This document shows, one piece after another, positions 1-6,858 of a stretch of 9,676 nt of DNA; the first letter of the stretch is position 1; the number at the start of each line of letters is the position of its first letter. Under the pieces are notes generated by a model. That model saw only the letters and a program-made list of their open reading frames with translations. It ran no database searches and was not told where the DNA came from. The stretch comes from Prevotella sp. (GTDB taxonomy: Bacteria > Bacteroidota > Bacteroidia > Bacteroidales > Bacteroidaceae), in assembly GCA_003483565.1 (NCBI GenBank), contig DMYZ01000001.1, positions 1-9,676 on the forward strand. The letters are read 5' to 3'. The translations under genes and the position numbers were made by a program.

Positions 1-2136
1 ACGGATGTCACTGAACACTCCCGTATAAGTTGCCGGATTACTCCGAGGGGTTCTTCCAATAGGACTCTGGTCTACATTTACGACTTTATCCAGATTGTCA
101 ATGCCTTCGATATGTTCATAAGGCATTGGCTTTTTTAGGGAACGATAGAAATGTTGTGAAAGGATGGGCTGTAAGGTCTCGTTGATAAGGGTTGACTTGC
201 CCGATCCTGATACACCTGTCACAACAATGAGTTCGCCCAAGGGGAAATCTACATTGACATTTTTCAGGTTGTTACCTCTGGCACCGTAGAGACTGATACT
301 TTTGCCGTTTCCTTTTCTGCGGTGAGCTGGAATTTCAATCTTTCGTTTGCCATTAAGATAATCAGCAGTGATCGTATCTTGTTTTAACATTTCTGCAGGC
401 GTACCCTGAAATACAATTTCGCCTCCTTTTCTTCCTGCCTTGGGACCGACGTCAATGATCCAATCGGCGGCCCTCATCATATCTTCATCATGTTCGACGA
501 CAATGACGGTATTACCTAAATCACGAAGTTCCTTAAGAGAATTGATGAGGCGCTCATTATCGCGCTGATGCAACCCGATACTTGGCTCATCAAGGATGTA
601 AAGTACATTTACAAGCTGTGAACCGATTTGAGTGGCCAGGCGAATGCGCTGGCTCTCCCCACCAGATAGAGAAGCCGACTGTCTATTGAGTGACAGATAT
701 TCAAGACCAACTTCAAGGAGGAAGTTTACTCTAGTCCGGATTTCCTTCAAAATCTCTACAGCTATCTTTTTCTGTTGAGGTTCCATATGCTCTTCTACAT
801 GCTCAAGCCAGTCTTTAAGTTCCAGAATATCCATGTTGGAAACTTCAGCGATGTTCTTGTCCCATATCTTGTAGGAAAGCGACTCTTTCTTGAGGCGTTG
901 ACCATGGCATTCCGGGCATTCTACGTCGGCCATAAACTGGTCAGCCCATTTCTGTCCTATAGTACTGTCATCATTCTCCATTGTGTCTTGCAAGTATTTC
1001 ACAACACCGTTGAATTCTGCGAAATAATCACTGTTCGTATGGATCTTTTCCTTAGGAACTTTTACTTTCTCAAGGCTTCCATAGAGGATTTCATCGAGTG
1101 CGTCGTGTGGAATATCTTTGACGGGAGTCTTTAATTTACAGTCGTATTTCTCTAAGATCGTTTCTATTTCCCAGAATATCATCTGGTTCTTATATTTACC
1201 CAATGGAACAATTGCGCCATCGTGAATGTTGGTGCTGTCATCAGGAATCACTTTCTTTATATCAATTTCACTGATGATACCTAATCCCTTACAATGAGGG
1301 CATGCGCCTTCCGGTGAATTGAAAGAAAACATATTCGGTGCCGGATCGTTATAGGCAATGCCGGATACAGGGTCCATGAGGCGTTTGGAAAAATTTTTGG
1401 CATTTCCGGAATCTTTGTCGAGAATGGTTATAACACCGTCGCCCTGCTTCATTGCAGTCTGTATACTCTTGACAAGGCGTGTGTTGTCTTTATTTTGGAC
1501 AGCTGTCTTATCTATGACGACCTCTATATTATGATTTTTGTACCTGTCGACTTTCATGCCTTGGGTAATTTCTTTGATTTCTCCGTCAACACGTACGTAG
1601 AGGTATCCCTTGCGGCGCATACTTTCAAAGAGTTCCCTATAGTGGCCTTTACGCTGGCGTACCAGAGGGGCCAGTATATAGATGTGTTTTCCTGCATAAT
1701 CCTGCTGGATCATCTGGATGACTTTTTCTTCTGTATACTTCACCATTTTCTCTCCGGTAGCATAGCTATATGCTGTGCCGGCACGTGCGTAGAGCAGACG
1801 GAGATAATCATAGATTTCCGTTGTTGTGCCTACAGTGGAACGTGGATTCTTATTGGTGGTTTTCTGTTCTATGCTGATGACAGGACTCAGACCGGTAATT
1901 TTATCTACGTCCGGTCGCTCCATATTGCCCAGAAAGTTTCGGGCATAAGCAGAAAAAGTCTCTATATAACGTCGTTGACCTTCGGCAAAAATAGTGTCGA
2001 AAGCCAACGAGGACTTGCCTGATCCTGATAAACCTGTTATTACTGTAAGGGAATTGCGGGGGATAACAACATCCACATTTTTTAAGTTATGGACACGAGC
2101 TCCCCAGACATTTATCTGTTCATCTTCTCTTTGCAT
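1..2136 (-). CDS. uvrA: UvrA, excinuclease ABC subunit A (C-terminal part beyond window)
   Basis: UvrA is the ATP-dependent damage-recognition subunit of the UvrABC nucleotide excision repair complex in the cytoplasm. The window holds 712 codons; E. coli UvrA has about 940, so roughly 230 residues lie beyond position 1. Visible in order: first Walker A GLSGSGKS (residues 35-42), family block EGQRRYIETFSAYAR (52-66), CPHC (279-282), insertion-domain CPEC (407-410), ABC signature LSGGESQRIRLA (from 490), Walker B ILDEP (514-518), and second Walker A GVSGSGKS (641-648), followed by the block DQSPIGRTPRSNPATYTG. The second zinc module and second signature are off-window. Oddity: the first Cys pair of zinc module 1 is replaced by MDPVSG (254-259). 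The start is ATG at 2136, where the sequence aligns with E. coli from its first residues. It lies 25 bp after a secreted-protein gene on the same strand, so cotranscription is likely. The identification is near certain. Confidence 0.98.
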   Translation of the reverse strand, partial: MQREDEQINVWGARVHNLKNVDVVIPRNSLTVITGLSGSGKSSLAFDTIFAEGQRRYIETFSAYARNFLGNMERPDVDKITGLSPVISIEQKTTNKNPRSTVGTTTEIYDYLRLLYARAGTAYSYATGEKMVKYTEEKVIQMIQQDYAGKHIYILAPLVRQRKGHYRELFESMRRKGYLYVRVDGEIKEITQGMKVDRYKNHNIEVVIDKTAVQNKDNTRLVKSIQTAMKQGDGVITILDKDSGNAKNFSKRLMDPVSGIAYNDPAPNMFSFNSPEGACPHCKGLGIISEIDIKKVIPDDSTNIHDGAIVPLGKYKNQMIFWEIETILEKYDCKLKTPVKDIPHDALDEILYGSLEKVKVPKEKIHTNSDYFAEFNGVVKYLQDTMENDDSTIGQKWADQFMADVECPECHGQRLKKESLSYKIWDKNIAEVSNMDILELKDWLEHVEEHMEPQQKKIAVEILKEIRTRVNFLLEVGLEYLSLNRQSASLSGGESQRIRLATQIGSQLVNVLYILDEPSIGLHQRDNERLINSLKELRDLGNTVIVVEHDEDMMRAADWIIDVGPKAGRKGGEIVFQGTPAEMLKQDTITADYLNGKRKIEIPAHRRKGNGKSISLYGARGNNLKNVNVDFPLGELIVVTGVSGSGKSTLINETLQPILSQHFYRSLKKPMPYEHIEGIDNLDKVVNVDQSPIGRTPRSNPATYTGVFSDIR

Positions 2137-2161
2137 GATATCTCACAAATCCTTTTATTCC

Positions 2162-2884
2162 TTATTCATTAGATGTCGTAGAACTGGATTCATCGTATCC
2201 TCTCAATAAATTGACATCTTTTTTAATATTAAACACTCTTCCGTCGGCTCCTTTAGCTTTGACAAGGACAAAATACACGCCTTCTTTTGCCGGCTTGCCA
2301 TGAAAAGTACCATCCCACCCGTATCCTTTGGCGGGATTGGTCCATTCATAGATCTTTTGCCCTAGTCTGTTAAAAATACAAGCTTGAAATTCAACAATGC
2401 TCTGATAGCCGTTTTTTGCTTGATACTCATCGTTTATACCGTCGCCATTGGGGGAAAAGGCATTTGGCATTTCCAATTTGCTTTCCGATACGGTGACATA
2501 GATGGGATTGTCCTCATTGCTCAGTTCATACGTCTGTCCATCTTTGGTGAAAGTGGCATAAAGAACGATGCGATGAGTGCCCGCGGTATTGAATGTGTAT
2601 TTTGTATCTTCTTCATAACGAGTAATATACGGTACTGTATCTTTATCAAGATAGAAACACCATTTGAAATTAGCGGTCCAGTTTCCTGAATAAGTCGCAC
2701 CCGCCATGAAAGAGGCTGTGACAGGGGCTGAGCCACTGAAATTATTGTCTGAACTTTCATTGCCATCAGCATCAGTAAAGGTACAAGTGACATCGATGGT
2801 TGGATAGTCATCGGCAAAAGCTCCCAAAGTATTTAAAAACAGAAGGAATCCGAGAAGGATAATATGTTTAAAATCTAGTTTCAT
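2162..2884 (-). CDS. Secreted protein with T9SS type B sorting (gliding-motility-associated, CHU_C) domain
   Basis: This 240-residue protein is probably exported by Sec and then across the outer membrane by the type IX secretion system. Residues 1-24 form a signal peptide (hydrophobic core IILLGFLLFL, ending GAFA before DD). Residues 28-133 form a beta-rich region resembling a PKD/Ig-like fold, with the strand pattern GTHRIVLYATF at 102-112. Residues 137-229 are a type B sorting domain, shown by PNAFSPNGDGINDEY (140-154), FNRLGQKIYEW (171-181), GWDGTFHGKPAKEGVYFVLV (189-208) and a closing DVNLLRG. The protein has almost nothing except the sorting domain and one Ig-like module, so it may be a small surface or structural component rather than an enzyme. 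An 11-residue Ser/Thr/Glu-rich tail follows the domain, which normally ends the protein. It is the first gene of the presumed unit with uvrA and has its own -7 box. Its precise role is unknown. Confidence 0.93.
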   Translation of the reverse strand: MKLDFKHIILLGFLLFLNTLGAFADDYPTIDVTCTFTDADGNESSDNNFSGSAPVTASFMAGATYSGNWTANFKWCFYLDKDTVPYITRYEEDTKYTFNTAGTHRIVLYATFTKDGQTYELSNEDNPIYVTVSESKLEMPNAFSPNGDGINDEYQAKNGYQSIVEFQACIFNRLGQKIYEWTNPAKGYGWDGTFHGKPAKEGVYFVLVKAKGADGRVFNIKKDVNLLRGYDESSSTTSNE

Positions 2885-2899
2885 AAAATTCTAATTATG

Positions 2900-2907
2900 C
2901 AAAGATA
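2900..2907 (-). promoter_or_regulatory. Bacteroidota -7 box for the T9SS protein/uvrA unit
   Basis: Read on the minus strand the sequence is TATCTTTG, an exact match to the TAnnTTTG element of the Bacteroidota primary sigma factor. It lies 15 nt upstream of the ATG at 2884, giving a very short leader of about 10 nt. I see no TTTG at the expected -33 spacing, so this is a one-element prediction. Confidence 0.6.
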
Positions 2908-2951
2908 CTAAAAAGATGGCAGATGTGCATCGTAAGATGAGAGATTTTTTG

Positions 2952-2959
2952 TATTTTTG
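2952..2959 (+). promoter_or_regulatory. Bacteroidota -7 box for the LysM/barrel/MFS operon
   Basis: TATTTTTG matches TAnnTTTG exactly and sits 23 nt before the ATG at 2983, so the leader would be about 15-18 nt and A/T-rich with no Shine-Dalgarno sequence. No clear TTTG is present 19-21 nt upstream. Together with the minus-strand box at 2900-2907 it makes this 98-bp intergenic region a divergent promoter. Confidence 0.55.
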
Positions 2960-2982
2960 CAAGTGATTAAAATTTTTATAAA

Positions 2983-4326
2983 ATGAAACGGCGTTTAATA
3001 TCGACTATAGTTTTGGTATTCTGCATTTTATTCTTTTCTAGTATGGTGGCTCAGACTACTAAGTGGAGAGATATGTATAAGGTGAAGAAAAAGGATACCC
3101 TTTATGGTATTGCTAATAAATATGGTATCTCTCTTCCTGATTTGATGGAAGCTAATCCTGATATGAAGCAGGAAGGTTATCAACTGAAAAAAGGCATTTT
3201 CGTTTTTATTCCTTATGGATCAGTCAACTCTGCAGAGGGGATGAACATTACTAAAGGACAAATGCAGAGCGCGGTAATTCATGTCGGTGTAATGCTGCCA
3301 CTGCATGACAATGATGGTGATGGAAAAAGAATGACAGAGTATTATCGCGGAATACTTATGGCATGTGATCAGTTGAAGCAACAGGGGTATGCCATTGATG
3401 TGAAAGCCTGGAATGTACCTGCTGGTGCAGATATTCGCAATACACTTCTTGAAAAAGGGGCCAGCCAGTGTAATATGATCTTTGGCCCTCTTTATACTTC
3501 TCAGGTGTCCTCTCTTGCCGGATTTTGTCAGACTTATGGGATCAAGATGATTATTCCATTCTCTATTGAATCTACAGCAGTAAATGACAATAGTCAGATC
3601 TTTCAAGTTTATCAGCCTTCTTATGTATTCAATGCATCTGCTGTACATGCGTTTATTACTCGCTTTAAAAGTTATCATACAGTTTTCATTGATTGTAATG
3701 ATCCTGCGTCAGCTAAAGGAGAGTATACTACTGTGCTTCGCAAGACTCTTGATAATAAAGGTATTGGTTACAGTGTCACCAGCTTGAATTCAAATGATGA
3801 TCAGTTTGCCAAATCTTTTGATAAGGTAAAACCCAATATTATTGTCCTTAATGCTGCTTCCTCTCCTAAGTTGAACATGGCTTTTGATAAGCTAAATATT
3901 TTAAAACGGAAATATCCGGATATGAATATTTCCATGATGGGATATACGGAGTGGCTGATGTATGAAAAATATGATATAGACAATTTCCACAAGTATGATG
4001 TTTATATTCCATCTAATTATTATTTTAATTCATCATCCCCTGCTTTTGTTGCTTTGGACTCTGCCTATAAGGCTTGGTTTCATACAAATATGATGGACGC
4101 TATTCCGCGTTTTGCTGTAACAGGGTATGATCATGCTGAATATTTTCTGCGTGGTTATCATTCCTATGGAGAAAAGTTTGTGGGATCGCTCGCGCAGAGT
4201 AAATATAGTGCCATACAGGTTCCATTGCATTTTGCCCGTATTCCTAACGGAGGATTGCTCAATCAAAATTTCCAGCTTATCCATTATCTTCCTAATGGAA
4301 CAGGCATCGAATCTATAGCTTATTAA
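2983..4326 (+). CDS. Periplasmic LysM protein with type-1 periplasmic-binding-like domain
   Basis: This is an exported 447-residue protein. The signal peptide covers residues 1-23 (MKRR, then a hydrophobic core ending SSMVA before QTT). One LysM module at about 31-77 includes YKVKKKDTLYGIANKYGIS and the closing GIFVFIP, and should bind peptidoglycan glycan chains. From about 98 to 440 the pattern resembles a type-1 periplasmic-binding (ABC receptor/LpoA-like) fold: VIHVGVMLPL (98-107), EYYRGILMACDQL (119-131), and MIFGPLYTSQVSSLA (165-179) with the typical 'GP' strand-turn. The family is known for ligand sensing or binding, but no ABC permease or ATPase gene is adjacent, so classical ABC uptake is doubtful. 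Alternatives are a wall-anchored receptor for the neighbouring carrier or an LpoA-like regulator of cell-wall synthesis. It is the first gene of a three-gene operon, with the next start 2 bp after its stop. Domain calls are firm for LysM and moderate for the binding fold. Confidence 0.9.
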   Translation: MKRRLISTIVLVFCILFFSSMVAQTTKWRDMYKVKKKDTLYGIANKYGISLPDLMEANPDMKQEGYQLKKGIFVFIPYGSVNSAEGMNITKGQMQSAVIHVGVMLPLHDNDGDGKRMTEYYRGILMACDQLKQQGYAIDVKAWNVPAGADIRNTLLEKGASQCNMIFGPLYTSQVSSLAGFCQTYGIKMIIPFSIESTAVNDNSQIFQVYQPSYVFNASAVHAFITRFKSYHTVFIDCNDPASAKGEYTTVLRKTLDNKGIGYSVTSLNSNDDQFAKSFDKVKPNIIVLNAASSPKLNMAFDKLNILKRKYPDMNISMMGYTEWLMYEKYDIDNFHKYDVYIPSNYYFNSSSPAFVALDSAYKAWFHTNMMDAIPRFAVTGYDHAEYFLRGYHSYGEKFVGSLAQSKYSAIQVPLHFARIPNGGLLNQNFQLIHYLPNGTGIESIAY

Positions 4327-4328
4327 AA

Positions 4329-5081
4329 ATGAACAAAAGATATATATTAAGTATATGCCTTTCTGTATTTCTTGGTATTACGGTACAGGCACAGATAGGT
4401 CAGCATCGTGATAATTTTTCGATGGGAGTTAATGGCGGCTATATCCTTAGCAAGGTTTCTTTTGATCCTAGTGTGACTCAAAGTCAGCATGGGGGGATTT
4501 CAGGAGGACTTTCTTTTCGCTATGTCTGTGAAAAATATTTTTCTACGGTCTGTTCTATTTATGGAGAAATTAATTATGCCAATGTTGGATGGAAAGAAAA
4601 AATACAGGATATTAACAACCAGCCTGTTATCAATTCCATATCAGGTGAAGCTGAGAACTATAGTAGAAATATAACTTATATTCAAATTCCAGTTATGGCT
4701 CATCTGGCTTGGGGGAAAGAGAATAAAGGTGTTAATTTTTTTGTAAATGCCGGACCTCAGTTTGGGGTTTATTTAAGTGATAATTCCAAGTCTAACTTTA
4801 CTTTGTCCAATGCTAATCTGAAGGATCGGGCAAATGTAATTGTTGCCCAGGATACAATGTCTATTGCACATAAGTTTGATTATGGTATTGCTGCCGGCGT
4901 CGGTATGGAATATAGTTGTCCCAAGGTTGGTCATTTCCTGGCTGAGGCTCGTTATTATTATGGACTGGGAAATCTCTATGGATCAAGCAAAAAAGATTAT
5001 TTTGGTATGAGTCGTTTCGGACAGATTGTTTTTAAGATTACTTATTTATTCGATATAACAAACACAAATAAACAAAAATAA
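4329..5081 (+). CDS. PorT-family-like outer-membrane beta-barrel protein
   Basis: This 250-residue protein is predicted to sit in the outer membrane as a small (about 8-strand) beta-barrel. The signal peptide is residues 1-21 (core YILSICLSVFLGITV, ending QA before QIGQ). The mature part alternates amphipathic strands with polar loops: FSMGVNGGYILSKVSF (30-45), GGISGGLSFRYV (55-66), YIQIPVMAHLAW (117-128), VNFFVNAGPQFGVYLS (135-150), FDYGIAAGVGMEYS (183-196), FLAEARYYYGLGNLY (203-217) and a last strand FGQIVFKITYLF (230-241). The 'YIQIPVM' and 'AGPQFG' strand motifs are typical of Bacteroidota PorT-like barrels (OMP_b-brl_2 type). I do not call it porT, the T9SS gene, because many paralogues share this fold. 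It is embedded in the operon, 2 bp after the LysM gene and 4 bp before the MFS gene. A last strand that ends nine residues before the C-terminus is a little unusual for a barrel. Confidence 0.88.
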   Translation: MNKRYILSICLSVFLGITVQAQIGQHRDNFSMGVNGGYILSKVSFDPSVTQSQHGGISGGLSFRYVCEKYFSTVCSIYGEINYANVGWKEKIQDINNQPVINSISGEAENYSRNITYIQIPVMAHLAWGKENKGVNFFVNAGPQFGVYLSDNSKSNFTLSNANLKDRANVIVAQDTMSIAHKFDYGIAAGVGMEYSCPKVGHFLAEARYYYGLGNLYGSSKKDYFGMSRFGQIVFKITYLFDITNTNKQK

Positions 5082-5085
5082 AAAC

Positions 5086-6519
5086 ATGAAACCTATAGGT
5101 TTCAATAATTCTATTATGACTGAAAAAATACAGCAGAAACTAAGTGATAGTTTCAAAGCGCGCTGGGCTGCGCTGATTATTGTGTCCATTACTATGATGA
5201 TGGGGTATTTCCTTACAGATGTAATGTCTCCGCTGGAAACCTTGTTGGAGGCTCCTGCTTCACAAGGTGGGTTAGGATGGCCAAGTTCTGACTACGGAGT
5301 GTTCTCTGGCTCTTATGGTTTGATCAATGTTTTTCTTGCCATGCTCTTTTTTGGTGGGCTTATCCTTGACCGGTTCGGTATTCGCTTTACTGGCAATCTG
5401 TCATGTGTCCTGATGGTTATAGGAGCGTTTATTAAGTTTTATGCCATTGCTTATATGTCCCCTGATGGTACAACGATGGTGAATATCCCTGTTATTGGTG
5501 CATATACAGGCCTTGACCATGCCATAAAAAATCAAGTACTTATAGCTTCTTTAGGTTTTGCTATATTTGGTGTAGGGTGTGAGATATGCGGCATTACGAT
5601 ATCTAAGGTCATGACAAAATGGTTCACCGGTCATGAATTGGCTCTTGCTATGGGGGTTCAGGTCGCTCTGGCGAGATTGGGAACGGCATTGACATTTTTT
5701 GTCAGTGTGCCTGTTGCTACTCATTTTTCTATTTCAGCTCCTGTTCTTTTGGGCGCATTATTGCTTGTTATTGGTTTGTTATTGTGGCTCGTTTATGATG
5801 TCATGGACATTAAATTAGATAAAAGTGCTCCTGGTGCCAATAAACTGGCAGCCGATTCGGATGATGAAAAGTTCCATTTAAGTGATTTAGGATTGATCTT
5901 TAAGAACCCTGGATTCTGGCTTATTACCTTGATGTGTCTCTGTTTCTATGGTGGTATTTTCCCTTTTCTTAAATTTGCTACCAAGGTTATGGTTTTTAAG
6001 TATCATGTCAGTCCTGAGTATGCCGGTATAATTCCGTCTCTGATGCCTTTTGGAACGATTATTCTTACTCCAATCTTTGGAACTATTTATGATAAGGTGG
6101 GCAAAGGTGCCTCATTGATGATTCTTGGTTCAGTCATTTTGACTGCAATTCATGTATGTTTTGCACTGCCTATTATTCAACAGGCTTGGTTTGCTGTTAT
6201 CCTGATGATACTCCTTGGGGTTGCTTTCAGCTTGGTTCCGAGTGCAATGTGGCCGTCCGTTCCTAAAATTATCCCAATGAAACAGTTGGGGAGTGCGTAT
6301 GCTATAATCTTTTATATCCAAAATATTGGATTGACATTGATTCCTATGTTTATGGGAACTATAATAGAGAAGAATACTGTTAACGGAGTACCAAGTTTTG
6401 CTGTTCCGATGATGACTTTTGCATGCTTTGGATTCGCAGCTGTGATCTTTGGTATTATCTTGAAGATTCTAGATGCCAGGAAGGGATATGGTCTGGAACA
6501 AGCTAATATTAAAGAATAG
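5086..6519 (+). CDS. MFS transporter, MFSD1-like
   Basis: This 477-residue inner-membrane protein has about 12 helices (first at about 27-47, last at about 440-462) and a soluble loop between helices 6 and 7 (about 241-270, KLDKSAPGANKLAADSDDEK). The helix 2-3 loop carries the MFS motif GGLILDRFGIR (90-100), and the helix 8-9 loop has the related GTIYDKVGKG (332-341). Two blocks recall, from memory, eukaryotic MFSD1: GVGCEICGITISKVMTKWF and ELALAMGVQVALARLGT (162-200), and AMWPSVPKIIP with LGSAYAIIFYIQNIGLTLIP (387-420). Animal MFSD1 is a lysosomal carrier reported to move dipeptides. The bacterial substrate is unknown, and a nitrate/oxalate-type MFS role is not excluded. The start at 5086 follows the barrel gene by 4 bp; ATG at 5116 is an alternative that would remove ten residues without affecting helix 1. 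It is the last gene of the operon, and hairpins follow within about 15-50 nt of the stop. Confidence 0.9.
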   Translation: MKPIGFNNSIMTEKIQQKLSDSFKARWAALIIVSITMMMGYFLTDVMSPLETLLEAPASQGGLGWPSSDYGVFSGSYGLINVFLAMLFFGGLILDRFGIRFTGNLSCVLMVIGAFIKFYAIAYMSPDGTTMVNIPVIGAYTGLDHAIKNQVLIASLGFAIFGVGCEICGITISKVMTKWFTGHELALAMGVQVALARLGTALTFFVSVPVATHFSISAPVLLGALLLVIGLLLWLVYDVMDIKLDKSAPGANKLAADSDDEKFHLSDLGLIFKNPGFWLITLMCLCFYGGIFPFLKFATKVMVFKYHVSPEYAGIIPSLMPFGTIILTPIFGTIYDKVGKGASLMILGSVILTAIHVCFALPIIQQAWFAVILMILLGVAFSLVPSAMWPSVPKIIPMKQLGSAYAIIFYIQNIGLTLIPMFMGTIIEKNTVNGVPSFAVPMMTFACFGFAAVIFGIILKILDARKGYGLEQANIKE

Positions 6520-6533
6520 ATTTATTTTTAATG

Positions 6534-6560
6534 GTTATCTGTTCTGTTTGAGACAGTAAC
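6534..6560 (+). repeat. Imperfect inverted repeat after the MFS gene
   Basis: GTTA-CTGT-CT pairs with AGACAGTAAC (6551-6560), leaving two single-T bulges at 6538 and 6543 and a 5-nt loop. It begins 14 nt after the MFS stop codon. It may be a 3'-end stabilising hairpin or part of a tandem terminator with the stronger stem at 6571-6613. It is not followed by a U-tract, so it is unlikely to terminate transcription alone. Confidence 0.4.
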
Positions 6561-6570
6561 TTATTCTAAG

Positions 6571-6613
6571 TTAAGGGGAGTAAAGATTACATGACAATCT
6601 TTACTCCCCTTAA
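6571..6613. terminator. Perfect 18-bp hairpin, bidirectional terminator between convergent genes
   Basis: TTAAGGGGAGTAAAGATT (6571-6588) is the exact reverse complement of 6596-6613, with a 7-nt loop ACATGAC. Further A-T and G-U pairs can extend the base of the stem outward to 6567/6617. It lies 51 nt after the plus-strand MFS stop and 7 nt after the minus-strand stop of the 67-residue gene. Its position suits a shared terminator. The plus-strand flank is moderately U-rich (TTTGCTGTTATTTAT), while the minus-strand flank is not. Confidence 0.75.
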
Positions 6614-6620
6614 TTTGCTG

Positions 6621-6824
6621 TTATTTATCATGTGGTTTATAGGGCTCATCCCCTGTATCCCAATGGAAACCAAAGTCTGGTGCAATTTCTGTTTTATCAA
6701 CTTCATATCTTTGATGTAAAGTTGTAAAAAATGAGTTTTTAGCATTGTAACTGTCTGCTAAAAAAGGCTCTGTGTTAATTATAAATTCTTTTATCTGAGG
6801 AGTAATATATTCTTTCCTGAACAT
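6621..6824 (-). CDS. Small hypothetical protein, 67 residues
   Basis: I do not recognise a family with a known function. The product has no convincing signal peptide or membrane helix. Its N-terminus (MFRKEYITPQIKEFIINTEP, then FLADSY) resembles a class of short Bacteroidales proteins that begin Met-Lys/Arg-Lys-x-Tyr-x-x-Pro and carry a small-residue/Ser stretch near residue 22-26. The C-terminal half is acidic and aromatic (DFGFHWDTGDEPYKPHDK). Support for a real gene is strong despite its size. An exact two-element promoter lies about 35 nt upstream, an A/G-rich stretch AAAAGAAGA directly precedes the ATG at 6824, and a perfect hairpin starts 7 nt after the stop. It therefore appears to be a monocistronic transcript of about 280 nt between two transporter operons. 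It could be a secreted or modified peptide, or a small regulator; none of these can be shown here. Confidence 0.75.
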   Translation of the reverse strand: MFRKEYITPQIKEFIINTEPFLADSYNAKNSFFTTLHQRYEVDKTEIAPDFGFHWDTGDEPYKPHDK

Positions 6825-6858
6825 TCTTCTTTTCGATTCCTTATTCTACTTGATGGTG

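Noticed and set aside
775..2022. Plus-strand open frames of 119 (775-1134) and 175 (1495-2022) codons opposite uvrA
   Set aside because: They lie in the register where each antisense codon is the exact reverse complement of a uvrA codon, so stops arise only from Leu TTA/CTA or Ser TCA codons. Their translations show no family features, and uvrA is unambiguous.
2384..2817. Open frames on both strands inside the T9SS protein gene (2384-2689 plus; 2521-2817 minus)
   Set aside because: They overlap a gene with a clear signal peptide and sorting domain, and the alternative products have no coherent features.
3307..3342. Possible EF-hand-like calcium loop in the LysM protein (D109, D111, D113, G114)
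   Set aside because: The hydrophobic position 8 is Arg and position 12 is Tyr rather than Glu, so the loop is not a convincing calcium site.
4329..5081. Calling the barrel gene porT, linking it to T9SS with the nearby sorting-domain protein
   Set aside because: PorT-like barrels are a large paralogous family, and the operon partners (LysM protein and MFS) are not T9SS components. Fold similarity alone does not support the symbol.
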